Origin: Canna indica
Lineage: Eukaryota > Streptophyta > Magnoliopsida > Zingiberales > Cannaceae
Length of the DNA stretch: 64,000 bases
Reading direction: 5' to 3'
NCBI GenBank assembly: GCA_034359265.1
Contig: CP136891.1
Span: forward strand, 8,632,501 to 8,696,500
Part shown: positions 33,160 through 44,736 of the stretch, piece after piece
Numbering within the stretch: the stretch's first letter is position 1
How the letters are laid out: every line of letters begins with the position of its first letter
The notes under the pieces: model-generated
Database searches by the model: none
What the model saw: the letters and a program-made list of their open reading frames with translations, nothing else
Told to the model about the DNA's origin: nothing
Position numbers and translations under genes: made by a program

Positions 33160-34600
33160 GCAGCGATATGATAGTACAGGCAAAGAACAACGACTGGTGA
33201 ATGAGGTCATTAGCAGAAAGCTTTTGTGATGAATCAGAAGAAGGCCATGGAAGAAGGAATGAACATATAGCCTCTGCGGGAGCAGATCCTGGCTCCCTAC
33301 GGCCTCTGCTTTAATTCTGGCCAGCAGATTCTGTAGAGTATTTGTGCGAACAACATATGTGCACTAGTCTGCATTGGATAATTGGACTGCGACATCCTAA
33401 CAGATGAAGAGTTCTATCAAATTTGGATCCTCTTTTTTCATCAAGAGAATGGGTGAGATCTTACAATGAGCCCAATTGCTGAGTCATAGATTTTTTTCCT
33501 TCAAGTTTGTGAGTTTATTTCTTTTATAATTAAGTTTATCTTGCGATAAGAAGCTACTGCAATTTCCTGGAAGCCATCAAAAGCTAATTTGTGAATGTTT
33601 GACTATTGGCTTTTTCAGCAAGGAAATTTTTATGTAATTGGCAATCCACATATACTCTACAAAATGAGCAAACCCTAGATTTGTTTGCATGTGGTTGATG
33701 GACAGTAATCAGTCTGCCTCTGCAATAAAAAAAATCTCTCCACGTTGAATAGATTCTGTATTTGTTTGCATGTGCTTGATTGACGATGTTAAACCTGGGC
33801 TTGCAATTTACAGGTCTACAAAAGTTGGCAGCATCAAAGCTGTTGGAAGGATGAAGAATCCATGAGTTATTTGAAGCTAAAGATTGAGTTGTTGATGAGT
33901 AGATTTGCCTGTAATCACTATCGCTGTTTCACTCCCTTCTGAAATATTCCTTTGATCTCTCACTGTTCAAGAATAGAACTGTTCTACCCACCTGCTTCTT
34001 CTATTCACCAAACCTGGCTGGTCTCGTTTCTGCACACCCATGCAGCCACTCCTCCCATTCTCTTCTTCTCCACCTACAGATCGAGCTTCCTCAGATGGTC
34101 GCTTCTCCATTCTCTTGTTCACCTCTAATGTCTAGCTCCCCTACTCCTCTTCCTCTCCCTTGCCTTCGTCGTCCCATGCACAGCCTATGCGCCCGTTCCC
34201 AATCGGTGCAATAAGCGTTGCAGTGACCTCCTGTGCCCTTCCCCTTCCACTTGGCTGCCTCCTGCGGGCCCCCTGTTGACACCTTTCGCCTGACCTGCTC
34301 CCAGGACTCCGTCCTCAGCCTCTTGCTCCGTCCACCCGCTGACCTCCGCGTCGTAGCCTTTCGCCCCTCCGACCCCCTTCTCCTCGACTACTACTCCTCC
34401 CCCTCTACCGCAACCTGTTACCCCTAGTACACCGACATCAACTGCTCCCTCGGCTTATACCAGGCCCCCACGGGCTCCGAAGGAAATGATACTGACTTCT
34501 GATGCTGCTATCCGCCATGGGAGGCCACAACAGAGAACAGCTTCCTCGCGGCCTCCAATGGCGGAAGCCACTCTGGTATAAGCACGTCTTCGCCAAGGAG
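33160..34600. other. Further coding-like but unidentified Pack-MULE interior
   Basis: 33235-33470 holds short coding-like runs with stops (LREQILAPYGLCFNSGQQIL). 34090-34560 is C-rich with a 64-codon frame ending TATCYP. I do not recognise either. They are probably exon pieces from other genes. Confidence 0.35.
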
Positions 34601-34898
34601 TGCTTCATCATGTCAGATTATTTTATTAAGGAAAAATAATCTGACCTCGCGTGCTGACGTGGATTATTTTTTACGTCAGCACTTTATTTTATTATAAAAC
34701 TAATATATATGGGATGACGGGGCAGTGATAAATTTTTTATTATTTTTGATACAGATCGGCGCTGATATGACAGTGTAGATACGGTGAAATTAACGTACGG
34801 TTATTTTGGGAAGGTAAATTAATAACATCCGATTTGGAGAAATTCTTATTTAATTTTTGTGCTTTAATTCTTACCGGTTTAAGTGGGCGGAAAAACAC

Positions 34899-34907
34899 TA
34901 TAAAAAG
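34899..34907 (+). promoter_or_regulatory. TATA box of DEFL copy 4
   Basis: TATAAAAAG 49 bases before the ATG. Confidence 0.7.
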
Positions 34908-34947
34908 TTATAACTCACCGACAAAAACTCTAAAGAAAAAGATAAAG

Positions 34948-35419
34948 ATGAAGTCATTTTGTGCATTTATAATCATTGCTCTCCTATTCATTAACCTCAG
35001 CGAGGGTAATCTAATTTTCATTCATAATTCTCTTATCCACTACTCTACAACTCCTATATCTGTTTTGGCTATGTCTAGAATTATGTATTACTTTTTGTTT
35101 TTGTTTTTTCAATATGATTTACTATGTCGTTTATTCTGAAAATTAAAGTATTTTTATTTGTGAACATATATGTTTTAATTAACGAATATTTGATATTCTT
35201 TTGTAAATTATTATCATGAAGAAAATGTTATATACATTTCATTTGTAATTATGCGTCATAGGCTATCCGAGGGATAAGACATGCAGAGTTCAAAATGTAT
35301 GGAGGGGAGGATGCGATGGTAACCGTTGCAATACCTTTTGCTCACGTTATGATCATGGAGTTGGTTATTGCGACAACAACATTCAATGCACTTGCTACTA
35401 TTATTGTGGACCTCCGTAA
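34948..35419 (+). CDS. Defensin-like secreted peptide, copy 4 (intact)
   Basis: Exon 1 (34948-35005) encodes the signal peptide MKSFCAFIIIALLFINLSE. The GTAATC donor starts a 256-base intron, and exon 2 (35262-35419) ends CCGTAA. The precursor is 71 residues; the mature region begins YPRDKTCRVQNVWRGGC. It has all eight cysteines with the family spacing and the G-Y-C gamma-core. The exon 1/exon 2 split between signal and mature peptide is the standard DEFL layout. The signal peptide carries an extra cysteine (C5) that copy 3 lacks (W5). It is closest to copy 6. The upstream flank is cut short by the Pack-MULE junction at about 34800, which leaves about 100 bases of conserved promoter before the TATA box. 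Confidence 0.9.
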
Positions 35420-35547
35420 TTAATTAAATCTTCGTGTGCTTATTTGAGTCATTGGAGTTGTAAGAATCACTTGTAGCAATTATTTCAAATTGCATTCGAA
35501 GAAATAAATGGCATTCAATTCTACTTCCTTTATTCGTATGCATGTAA

Positions 35548-36363
35548 GGTGTTGTTTGGTTAGCGAAAATTATTTTCTGGTTTGATTTCAGTGAAACTGA
35601 AAACTTGATTTTGGTTTCTAGTTTTCAGTTTTCTGAAAACGCGTTTGGTTAACAAAAACAACATCAGTTTTAGTTAGTTGAAACCAGTAAATATTTATTT
35701 GATTATAAAAAATGATATTAATTTTCCTTGAACATTTTTAGTAGTAATTAAATGTTTAGTTAGTTTACAAAATTAAATAATTGTTAATATGGTTACAAAA
35801 TATTTAAATGATTTAATTAATTAAGTTATTGATAATTTAAGATTTTTTTGTTCAATTAGATATAAAAATTAATTAATAGTTATTATAAAATTTCAAAAAA
35901 AAAAAGTCCAATGATATAAAATTAGGTTTGATTAAATTATAAATAGACCAACTTTAAGAAAATTAAGTTATTTAAAATTTGGGTTTGAGTCAATTAGATA
36001 TAAATTGGTTTTAATTATTTTATAAATTTAAAATAAAAGTTTGAGTTAAAAATGATGATTTTTATTTTTATTTTTAAAAATTCGATATAGTTTGATTTAT
36101 TTTTAAATTAATTAATTTTATAAAAAAATATTTATAATTATAAAGTTGTCACAGCATTTTGATAACGAAACCGACAGTCTCGAAATCACAGAAAATAACA
36201 TTCTGTTGTTTTCATTTTTATTAAGAAAACTGATTTCGTTTTCATTCTGGTTTCGATTCAGTTTCACGAAAATACTAAACCAAACACATTTTCGTAAGCA
36301 GTTTTGATTTCAGTGAAACTGAAACCATGAAAACAGACTTGGTTTCGCTAACCAAACAGGCCC
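35548..36363. mobile_element. Harbinger/Tourist-like element (816 bp)
   Basis: The ends are GGTGTTGTTTGGTTAGCGAA and the complement of TTTCGCTAACCAAACAGGCCC, with TAA target duplications at 35545-35547 and 36364-36366. A 3-bp TAA site and GGGCCTGTTTGG-type ends define PIF/Harbinger MITEs. The terminal 130 bases are near-perfect inverted repeats built on TTTCAGTGAAACTGAAA. The paralogous site after copy 6 (58401-58403) has one TAA and no insert. Confidence 0.9.
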
Positions 36364-38463
36364 TAATGGTTGGATTTGGTTTGTGAAATCTTTTATTGGG
36401 TTTGGTAGGCTTATTGTCGTGTTTAACAATTTGACAGAGAGAAATTTATGAGCTATTTGCTTAAAGAAAATTATTTTATATTATTGATATTTCTTTGTAA
36501 AAATAAATACTACGGTGATTATTTTGTTTTGCAGAATGTAAAATGTCACGTGGATTTTTAAAATGATAAATAATGAATTTATCCTAATTAATAAATCCAT
36601 TTCATCTTTTTATTTACATCTGATCTATCCTAAAATTTTAAATTCATATTAATTATATCTAATTGTTAGATATATGTTAGTGTAACCATTAAGTAGCTAT
36701 TTAGTCAGTATCAATAATATATTTTTCAATTATTAAGGTTTGTCATGTGAGCAAATATCAGTATATATTAATATATTTAAAAAAAAAACTAAAATCTCTT
36801 CCCCCTTCTACACGATATTGCATGATAATATACAAAAGTTCATTTTATTTTTTTTATTTATTTAGTATATGTTGGCATGTTGACGTGCGTGATAAACCTT
36901 AATTTATTTATTTATTATGCTGGTTAAGCTGCCATGTCAACAAATAACAATTATTTGATAGTAGGATATAATTGAAATGAATTCGAAAGTTTAGAATAAA
37001 TTAAATATAAATAAAAAGTTGGGATAAATTTGTTAATTAACCTATAGTTTGGTGTAAATAAATGGCACACCCATGTTTATCCGCTCCAAAAAAAATTCTG
37101 AAATAAATACTGCAGCAATTTTCTCATTTTGATATTTTGATATTTGTTTTTGTTCTTTCCAGCTCTTTTACATTAGAAAAGAAAATATACAAATTTGCAT
37201 GATAGATAGAAAAGCATCTAGTAGAGCTGACAAAAACTAAAACAAACATCAAAACAACTGTTATATCACTAATTTACTATTTTTAGTTGATCCAATTTAA
37301 AATAAGAAAACAAGGGAAAATCTAATTATATTCAATTGTTTTCTATAGGAATATTGATCAAGTTTTACCATATTAAATATGATCGGGATCTTACTTAAAA
37401 ACAACTTTGTTAAAATATATATTAAATAAATATTACTATGAAAGTTAAATGTTAAAATTATTTTATTTGGTTAGGTGAAAAATTCTGAGTGAGTTATCAA
37501 AAGCCCAAAGTTGATTTATTAAAAGAATAATTTACTAAAAATAGAATATTTAAAGATAATTAAATATAATATTGAAAATAATTATTATAACCATGTTAGA
37601 TTTTTAAAGGGAAATTATAAATATTGAATTAGTTAAATTTTATTAATATTGAGTTGAATAATAATAAATAGGATTGTTTTGCAAAAATAGTAAACTTATC
37701 TTCTCAGTATCTTCCTCAGTGGGAATTATTTTTTTATCTCACAACTTATATATATATATATAAAAGTATATAACCATTGACTAAAAAGCAATTTCCTCCC
37801 TCACCTATAGGGGTAGGCAACATTTGCCCTCTAAACCTTTTAAAAATTGCACTTAACTATCTCCCCTTTGGAAAATAAATAATTTACACAATCTAACAAT
37901 TTTTTCCGACCAAAACATATCATATTCGTTGCACATGAATTTTCCAAGGGCAATTGAGTAGAAAGCGATACACTGCACATGAATTTTTTTAACCAAAATA
38001 TATCATGCGGTCAAAACATATCTTTGCAGCCACGCCAAATTTGCTCTTGGAGGAAAAAAGGGACGATATGCTACAACAAAAGCAACATCTTGCTATAGCA
38101 AAATGAGATCTTGTTGATGTGGACGAGCCCATTTTCCCTTGAATTTTAACAATAAAAGGTTTTTCAATCTTGCTACAGCAAAATGTCTCCCGATGATAAA
38201 CTCGAGGCACATGACATGTTTTGGCCGGAAAAAATCTCCCAATGGTGCAAATTGTATATTTTTGAAAAGATGAGGTAGTGCAACTTTTAAAAAGTTGAGA
38301 AGCAAATGTTACCTAGCACCCTAGACCCTTAGGTGAGGGGACAAACTGTTGTTTACTTTTTTAAATTTAATTTTGTGTCATGTGCACGGTACTCTGCATT
38401 CATATGCTGAGCTTATATTGTGTCATAAATTTGGAACAAATTCTAGTTAGATTTCATACACAG
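36364..38463 (+). other. DEFL copy 4 3' flank and spacer to DCC1
   Basis: Collinear with 58404-63333 apart from insertions there. It includes a single copy (36713-37163) of the 445-bp unit that is repeated four times after copy 6. No gene; frames on the - strand at 37989-38305 are not conserved as coding. Confidence 0.65.
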
Positions 38464-38842
38464 TAAAATTTAGGGTAAATTATACGGAACCCCCCTCGAC
38501 TATAGTCATTGTGCGCAAAAACTACCTAAACTATCAAGTGTGCACGGAGCCCCCCTCGACTACCTCTTTGGTTCGAAAAGCCCACATCTGTTAGCCCACC
38601 CGTTAGTCACTTAACAGTAAAAGTCACTCATGCGCAAAATCCCCCTTCGATATAAATTATACTTAAAAGTAAACTGTGCGAAAAACCCTCCTCTGACACC
38701 TTCGACTCTCCTCCCCAGCGACATTGGCGACATTGGCGATTGAACCCTAATCGTTCAAATCAAGAGCCAAATGTCAAACTTTTTAATCGTCGAGGAACCC
38801 TAATCGTCCACGAAAGGAAGACGCCAAGGATCTGTTGGGAAG

Positions 38843-39360
38843 ATGTGAACTTCAGGCTCCACTAGTGCAGGCAACAGCTCGGGCGGTAGCAATAGGTTTG
38901 GTGTGAGGTATTGTTATTGTGGATTGATTTCTCCATTGAAAATTGCAAGCACCGATGCCAACGCAGGAAGGCGATTTTTTGGATGTCCTGCAAAATTGGT
39001 TAGTGTTTAAATCCCTAATTTTGAATCAATCTCAGTTAAATCTCTAATTTTAAATCGCTACATATACAGATTGGTAGTCCACATTATAGTTACTTCGAAT
39101 GGGTAGACCCTCCCAAGAAATGCTCAAAGTTGGAAGATCGCAATGTCACATTTGAAAATCTACTTGAAAGGAATATAGTTTTAACTGAACAAAACAAGGC
39201 TTTGATCGAAAAGATTGATGAGTTACAACAATTAGAGATAAAGAACAAAGAATTGATACTGCAAATTGAATCTGGGAAGGACAGAGAATTTAAGCTGCTA
39301 TCAATTGTAGTTGTAACCTTTGTTTTCATTGCTTTTGTTGTAAGTTTATCTTTCAAATAA
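38843..39360 (+). pseudogene. GRF zinc-finger, coiled-coil, membrane-anchored protein of the MULE
   Basis: Exon 1 (38843-38998) encodes a Ser/Gly-rich start, then YCYCGLISPLKIASTDANAG and RRFFGCP. A donor at TTG/GTTAGT and acceptor at ATACAG lead to exon 2 (39070-39360): SYFEWVDPPKKC, a coiled coil (about ENLLERNIVLTEQNKALIEK to LQIESGKD), then a hydrophobic tail (LSIVVVTFVFIAFVVSL). This is the plant GRF-type zinc finger plus C-terminal anchor seen in many plant proteins. Two oddities: the codon after the ATG is TGA (38846-38848), and the fourth zinc ligand, normally C in C-X-F-X-W, appears as S. With no other in-frame ATG upstream of the finger, it is probably dead, though the frame is otherwise clean. 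Confidence 0.75.
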
Positions 39361-39869
39361 GATATTGTAATCTATTATTGAATCTGGGAAGGACAGAATT
39401 TAAAACTGCACTTTATCATATATGTATGAGACCCTTTGAATTATCACTTTGTATCAGTTTGAATTATCATTTTGAATGCACATAACTGGAAGCATCATAC
39501 ACAAACGAGAAGTTTGAAAGGATCAGTTTGAATGCACATAACTAGAACATTATAGCTGCTATCAATATTGTTAATACAACCAAGGATCAATTTGAATGCA
39601 CATAACTGGAACATCATAGCTGCTATCAATACTGTTAATACTGAATGCACATAACTGGAACATCATAGCGGTTAATATCATTCACATAATATTTAGTTTA
39701 CACTACACCATACTTAAACAAATAAGCTGATCCAGTTTACACCATACTGTTAAGATCATATCATACTTAAACAAAAAAAGCATTAATATTCAGTTTACAC
39801 CATACTTAAACAAATAAGCTGAAACATTTAGTTTGCACCATGATCCACTAAGCTGAAAATACACAACTT

Positions 39870-42800
39870 TTACATCTTGGTCCTCTTTCTAGCACATACT
39901 TTTTTCTTCATTCTATGAGTTGTCCCAAGGTTTGTTAGCTGAGTTGTCCCAAAATTTGTTGGCTGAGACATGCTAGATGGTTGTTGGTGCTGAAAGGTGC
40001 CAAATGATGAAGGTGTTGGTTGAGACATGCTGAAAGATTGCTGAGGCATTCTGAATGATGGCTGAGATATCCTTAATGATGGCTGAGAGCTTGGCTCACC
40101 TGAAGATGGTTGAGACATGCTGATTGGCCTAGCTGAATATGGCTAAGACTTGCTGAAATGTGGAGCTGATGATGGTTGAGCTGAAGATGTAGTCTTTCTC
40201 CTTCCCCTTGTCTGGTTGGGGTTTGTCCTAGCTGAAGATGATGGTTTGCAACTTCTACTATTATGCCTTGGCTATCCACAATTCCCACACTTAAGGATTT
40301 GTCCTCTTCTAGTAACCTTGTGAGGATTGATAGGTTCATCTGTTGCTCTCTTTCTCTATTTTCTTGGTCTCCCTGGCAGTACATTACATGTTGGAGGACC
40401 ACTAGGTGCATGATCCTCATGTGGCCAATCTTCTTCACCTGGAATTGGTTTTATAAATCTTGAGTATGCCTTCATAAACATGTCTTTGGTATACCATTGA
40501 TGTACATAATTTTCAGGTATGTCCCCAACACTGTCAATACCATTGAAACAATCAAGTTAATACACAACAATCAAAGTTAATAATAAATACAAGGAAAAAA
40601 TGTCAAAACCAACCTGTGTATATAAGAAATTGCATGCCCACATGAAATGCCAGTAAGTTGTCATTTCGCACAACTGCATGTTCTCTGTTTAAGGTCAACT
40701 ACCTTTTGTCCATCTCTCACATGATTTGCTTCAAATAGAAGGTTTCCACAGCAAGCTATTATTGATAGGGGAGCATCCTTTTTTGTTGTCTCCAATTTCA
40801 ACCGAACACGTGGAGTTATTGGACCAGGATAATTCATCATACCCTCCTTCTTAGCAACTAGCCTCTTCATCAACATCCTTCTAATCATCTCACACATAGT
40901 CAATATTGACTTGTCACGTGCATCTAGTATGAATCCATTAAATGTATCTGCAATATTATTCAATAGCATATCACTCTTGGTTCTTTCTCTAAAGGCATGT
41001 TTGGATCACTTTCTTGGAGATTTTCTCATCAACCAGTCATATGCAGATTGGTCTATATTCTTGATTCTTTCCATGCAAGACTTAAAACTATTAAATGTTG
41101 TTGCCCTTGCTGCATTCCAGAGCTCATCCTTTAAAGTCTTGCCAGGATGACTCTTCTTGACGTTGGCATATAAATGCCTTACGCAGATTCTATGATCAGC
41201 CCCTAACTCCTCCAACACTGATTCCAAACTCTGTTACATATATTTGTAGAGGTAATTAAAGAATAAAAACACATAACAATTAAACTATAGTTGTGTGCGA
41301 AAGACCCCCATAAACTATAGTTGTGTGCGCAAGAACTCCCTAAACTATACTTGTGTGCGAAAGACCCCCCTAATAACAATAAAACACTTAACATGAACCA
41401 CATAACATGAACTGGTCTATAATACTTACCTTTTGTTGATCTGATATAAAAGTCTAGCCATTCTCTTCAATTGAACTTATATCTTAAAGTAGGTAATACA
41501 GGAACCACTTCCAACTGTCATAACACTCAACCTCCATTGCAGCCCATGCAATGAGATACATATTGTCATTCCCATCCTTTGCTATTGCACACAGCAGCTG
41601 TTCTGCATTTGGCCCCTTTAGAAAACACTCATCTATGCAAATGATGGGCCTACAAGCAGCTTTGAACCGAGTCTTCAATGCATCCAAGCATACATAAAAT
41701 CTCTTGAACAAGCCATTGTTGAGATCTACCTTGCAATTACTGCCAGGATTGTACTTCTTTACAGCTGCACTATAATCCCATAACTTTGTAAATTGTTCAG
41801 CTGCCTTTCCTTGTAGCTTCAACATTGTCTTTTGCTTTGCCCTATAACATTGGTATCTAGACATAGTCACTTTGTGATCCTTGTGCACTTGATTTTGAAA
41901 AGTTTTATTATCCCAATGAGGTTGGTCTCTAATGTGCTCCAAATACTCCTCTGCTAACCAATTTGAATCAACCTTTGTATTTTCAAATTCCCATCCACAA
42001 TTCTTGTATTCCATATTTGTCCATGTCTTGATTTGAAAAGCCTCATTCTTATTGGAGGAGGATGCATGAACCTTCCATCCACAACCCCTCTTGCATGCAA
42101 TGGTTATCCTTCTTTTATTCTTGATGAATACAAAATCAATCCCTCTCTGTACTGCATATTTTCTGATGAATACAAAATCAATCCCTCTCTGTATTGCATA
42201 TTTTCTGAGTGCTGACCTGCACACTTTAAAATGATTGAAACACATTCCCATGTCAGTTCAACCCTTCCATGAAAATCAGTCTTACATTGAAAGTTGCAAA
42301 CTTTTGCTTCTTCCGTTTCTTTTTATTTCTCTGCTCATTCTCACTCTCACTAGCAGTATCCAAGTGATCACTTGGTTCATATTCACTCTCATCACTTGCT
42401 TCTTTTTTACTGTTATTCACATTCTCTTTCTTATCATTGAACATTTTATTAACTTCTTCAACCTGTGTGGAATTGTGATCATCAAAGAATATATCAGGAA
42501 CATCATCTTCATTGTCAGGGAAGTCACAACTATCCAGGTTCACTTCTTCATTTTGTGCAGGTTCCTTCCTTTTCTGTGGCTTTTTCAGTGTCATCTTAAT
42601 CTTCATACCCTTCCTTGGGATCTTAACGGACTTCTTGCTCAATCCTCTAGTTTTTTTATTCTTTTTTTTGGATGAACTCTCAGCCTGTGCTTGCCTGTGG
42701 TGCCTCTGTTGCAGGTGTTGCCTGTGGTGCCTCTGTTGCTTGTGTTGCCTGTGTTGCCTGTGGTGGTTCCTCATCCAAGGGTACAGTATCAGGTGGTTGC

Positions 42801-43006
42801 TGAGCCTGAGGAACAATAATGGGGTCATCAACCCCATGTTGTACAAGAATATCCAATCTTCTATTGTTGTTGCCTTGTAGTTCTTTCAGCACAGTCAAAA
42901 CATCATTATCACCTAAGAAAGGTCTAAGTACATCAAAAGGCTCATCCCCAAACTTCCACCAGAAATATAATTTATATCGAAGGGGTCGGAGGGGGGTTTT
43001 GCGCAC
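39870..43006 (-). pseudogene. MuDR-type transposase gene of the MULE
   Basis: Read leftwards: 43006-42253 is the N-terminal region (YFWWKFGDEPFDVLRPFLGD, then acidic and Gln/Thr-rich linker, shifting frame near 42700). 42251-41484 is the MuDR DNA-binding and catalytic region (IACKRGCGWKVHASSSNKNE, LKTRFKAACRPIICIDECFL with the catalytic D, WKWFLYYLL). 41227-41006 continues (RICVRHLYANVKKSHPG). 40969-40661 leads to the SWIM zinc finger (VVDLKQRTCSCAK). 40463-39870 is a low-complexity Ser/Gln-rich tail. A direct duplication of about 51 bases at 42120-42200 (IQRGIDFVFI repeated) and several frame breaks suggest decay, although introns explain some gaps. Confidence 0.85.
41285..41375. repeat. Short tandem repeat resembling the MULE ends
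   Basis: Three copies of about 33 bases of the form TAAACTATAGTTGTGTGCG followed by AAGACCCCC, similar to the element's own terminal sequence (CTATAGTCATTGTGCGCAA). Confidence 0.65.
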
Positions 43007-43171
43007 GAGTTACTTTTACCGTTAAGTGACTAACGGGCGGGATAACGGATGGAGGCTTTTCGAACCAAAGGTGTAGTCGAGGGGGGCTCCGTGCACACTT
43101 AGTAGTTTAGGTAGTCTTTGCGCACAATAACATAGTCGAGAGGGGTTCCGTGTAATTTACCCTAAAATTTA

Positions 43172-43638
43172 CTAGTATATTTATCAATCTTCTGTGCTAT
43201 GTACTTATAATTGCCTATCATTTGGGATGAGTATCAAATTTTAAGAAAATAGTCAATTAGTGTTGCAAACCTAATTGTTCATTTCAAAAATTTGGGCAGC
43301 ATTAAAAAAAATCATAATTGACTTGTTCAAAATTATAATTGAATTATCACCTATGACAATAACGACTACACCGAAGTTCCTCTGAGGACTAAGATAATCA
43401 TCAAAATCTCTCTCTAGGTGTTGTATTGCATGATTGCATCATTCAAAATCTTTCTATGTTGAAGACATGTTAAAGTTCCGACCATCTTATAATGTGTCAC
43501 CAAACAGTCAACAACAGAGAACATCAAAATGAATCAGTGCAGCAGCACTAAATTCATGAAGAATAAATATTTTTTAGCTGAAATATAAAGGATGATGAGA
43601 AGCAGTAATGACAAGAACTAAAACATTGGCCTTTCAAA
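43172..43638. other. Spacer between MULE and DCC1 3' end
   Basis: Collinear with 63343-63805, and in part with 17245-17433. No gene seen; it is likely to contain the DCC1 3' untranslated region. Confidence 0.6.
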
Positions 43639-44736
43639 CTACCTTGCACTAAAAATAGGCTCAACATCTGCACTTGGCTGTGTTCTGCGAGTATACTTAA
43701 TGAGCAAACCTTCCAAAGATAACCCTGGTACGCGCAAGTCCCTGCAAGACAAACATCAATCTGTTTTGCATTAGATAAGATGCCATCAAAGTGAAACTTT
43801 TACTTTTGGAGCTTAAGACCAAGAAATTTAAGATGTTGGGAACCTGATGTAGGGCTCCAAATCTTTCCACTCCCATTTGGACCACTCTCTGAAGAGAGCT
43901 GCGAACCGCACGGCTGGGGGTGACGGAAGAGCTGAGGCTCTGAAAGTATGGATCCAAGTTTCAAAACCGAGCTTCTTGTATAATACTTCGCCCTCAAGCA
44001 TTTTCAAGTCTGCTTGCATCCCAGAAGGAACACTATGTTTCCATTTCTGCAAGAACATATCCAACTTCATCATTTCTGCAAACAGACCTTCTTCTCATCT
44101 AAGCTCCATAACTTTCCATCTGAACCTTCCACCATAATTCCAAATGTTTCAAGACAATGAAGGATAATTTTCTGAGGATACCCATCGGTTTCCAACACTG
44201 AAACTACCTCATCTTCCTTTAGTGCATTTAGAGGCCACCCTTGCAAGATAGAGTTGTTTAAGACCATGCTTAGAATTTCATCCATGGTCTTCTCATCAAT
44301 GACCCTCCAGAAACAATCAATCTCGACAGCCGAAAACAACTTCAATCCATCTTTCAGCTCTTGTTCGCTAGCCTGAATCTGCTCGAGCAGATCATGCCAT
44401 CTATATAAACCTACATTACCACGTGACTCAACTTCCAAATCCTCATTGAGTTTGTAAGGCCTCTCGTGAAGCAGAGACTTCAACTTGTCAAGGCTTGGGG
44501 CAACTAAGACTAATTCCATATTGGTTGATGCCACTTTGATGATGGATGACACTTCCTTCGTGACAGCTGAAGAATTTGATTTGTTGTCACTGCATGTATC
44601 GTTCATGCTAACATGAATTGGCTTCCCTGGAGGTATTAAAAATACCGAGTTGGATGTGCCTACAGACTTCATTGCATAAGTTGCCGAAGGAGTGCAGAGC
44701 ACAGCTTCCTCATTAGTCTGGCCTCTTATAGTAACC

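Larger units (their letters stand above)
32615..34800. mobile_element. Pack-MULE with captured gene fragments
   Basis: The left end (GGCTTAATTACATGGTATAT...) resembles the long inverted ends of the element at 60746-62263. An inner part (CGTCCGTTAATTTTACAG, CAAAAATAATAAAAAATTCA) is mirrored on the right near 34700-34800. The extreme right end is lost, and the junction runs directly into the DEFL copy 4 upstream flank. The interior is GC-richer and carries gene-like pieces, including an F-box-type fragment. Without both ends the target duplication cannot be shown. Confidence 0.65.
38473..43162 (-). mobile_element. Mutator-like element with transposase (4.7 kb)
   Basis: Inverted ends of about 190 bp (GGGTAAATTATACGGAACCC on the left, its mirror on the right) are flanked by perfect 9-bp target duplications TAAAATTTA at 38464-38472 and 43163-43171. 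The paralogous site at 63334-63342 is a single TAAAATTTA, so the insertion is absent there. It encodes a MuDR-type transposase on the - strand and a GRF zinc-finger protein on the + strand. Both have disabling changes, but the ends are intact. Internal copies of terminal-like motifs occur at 41285-41375. Confidence 0.93.
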
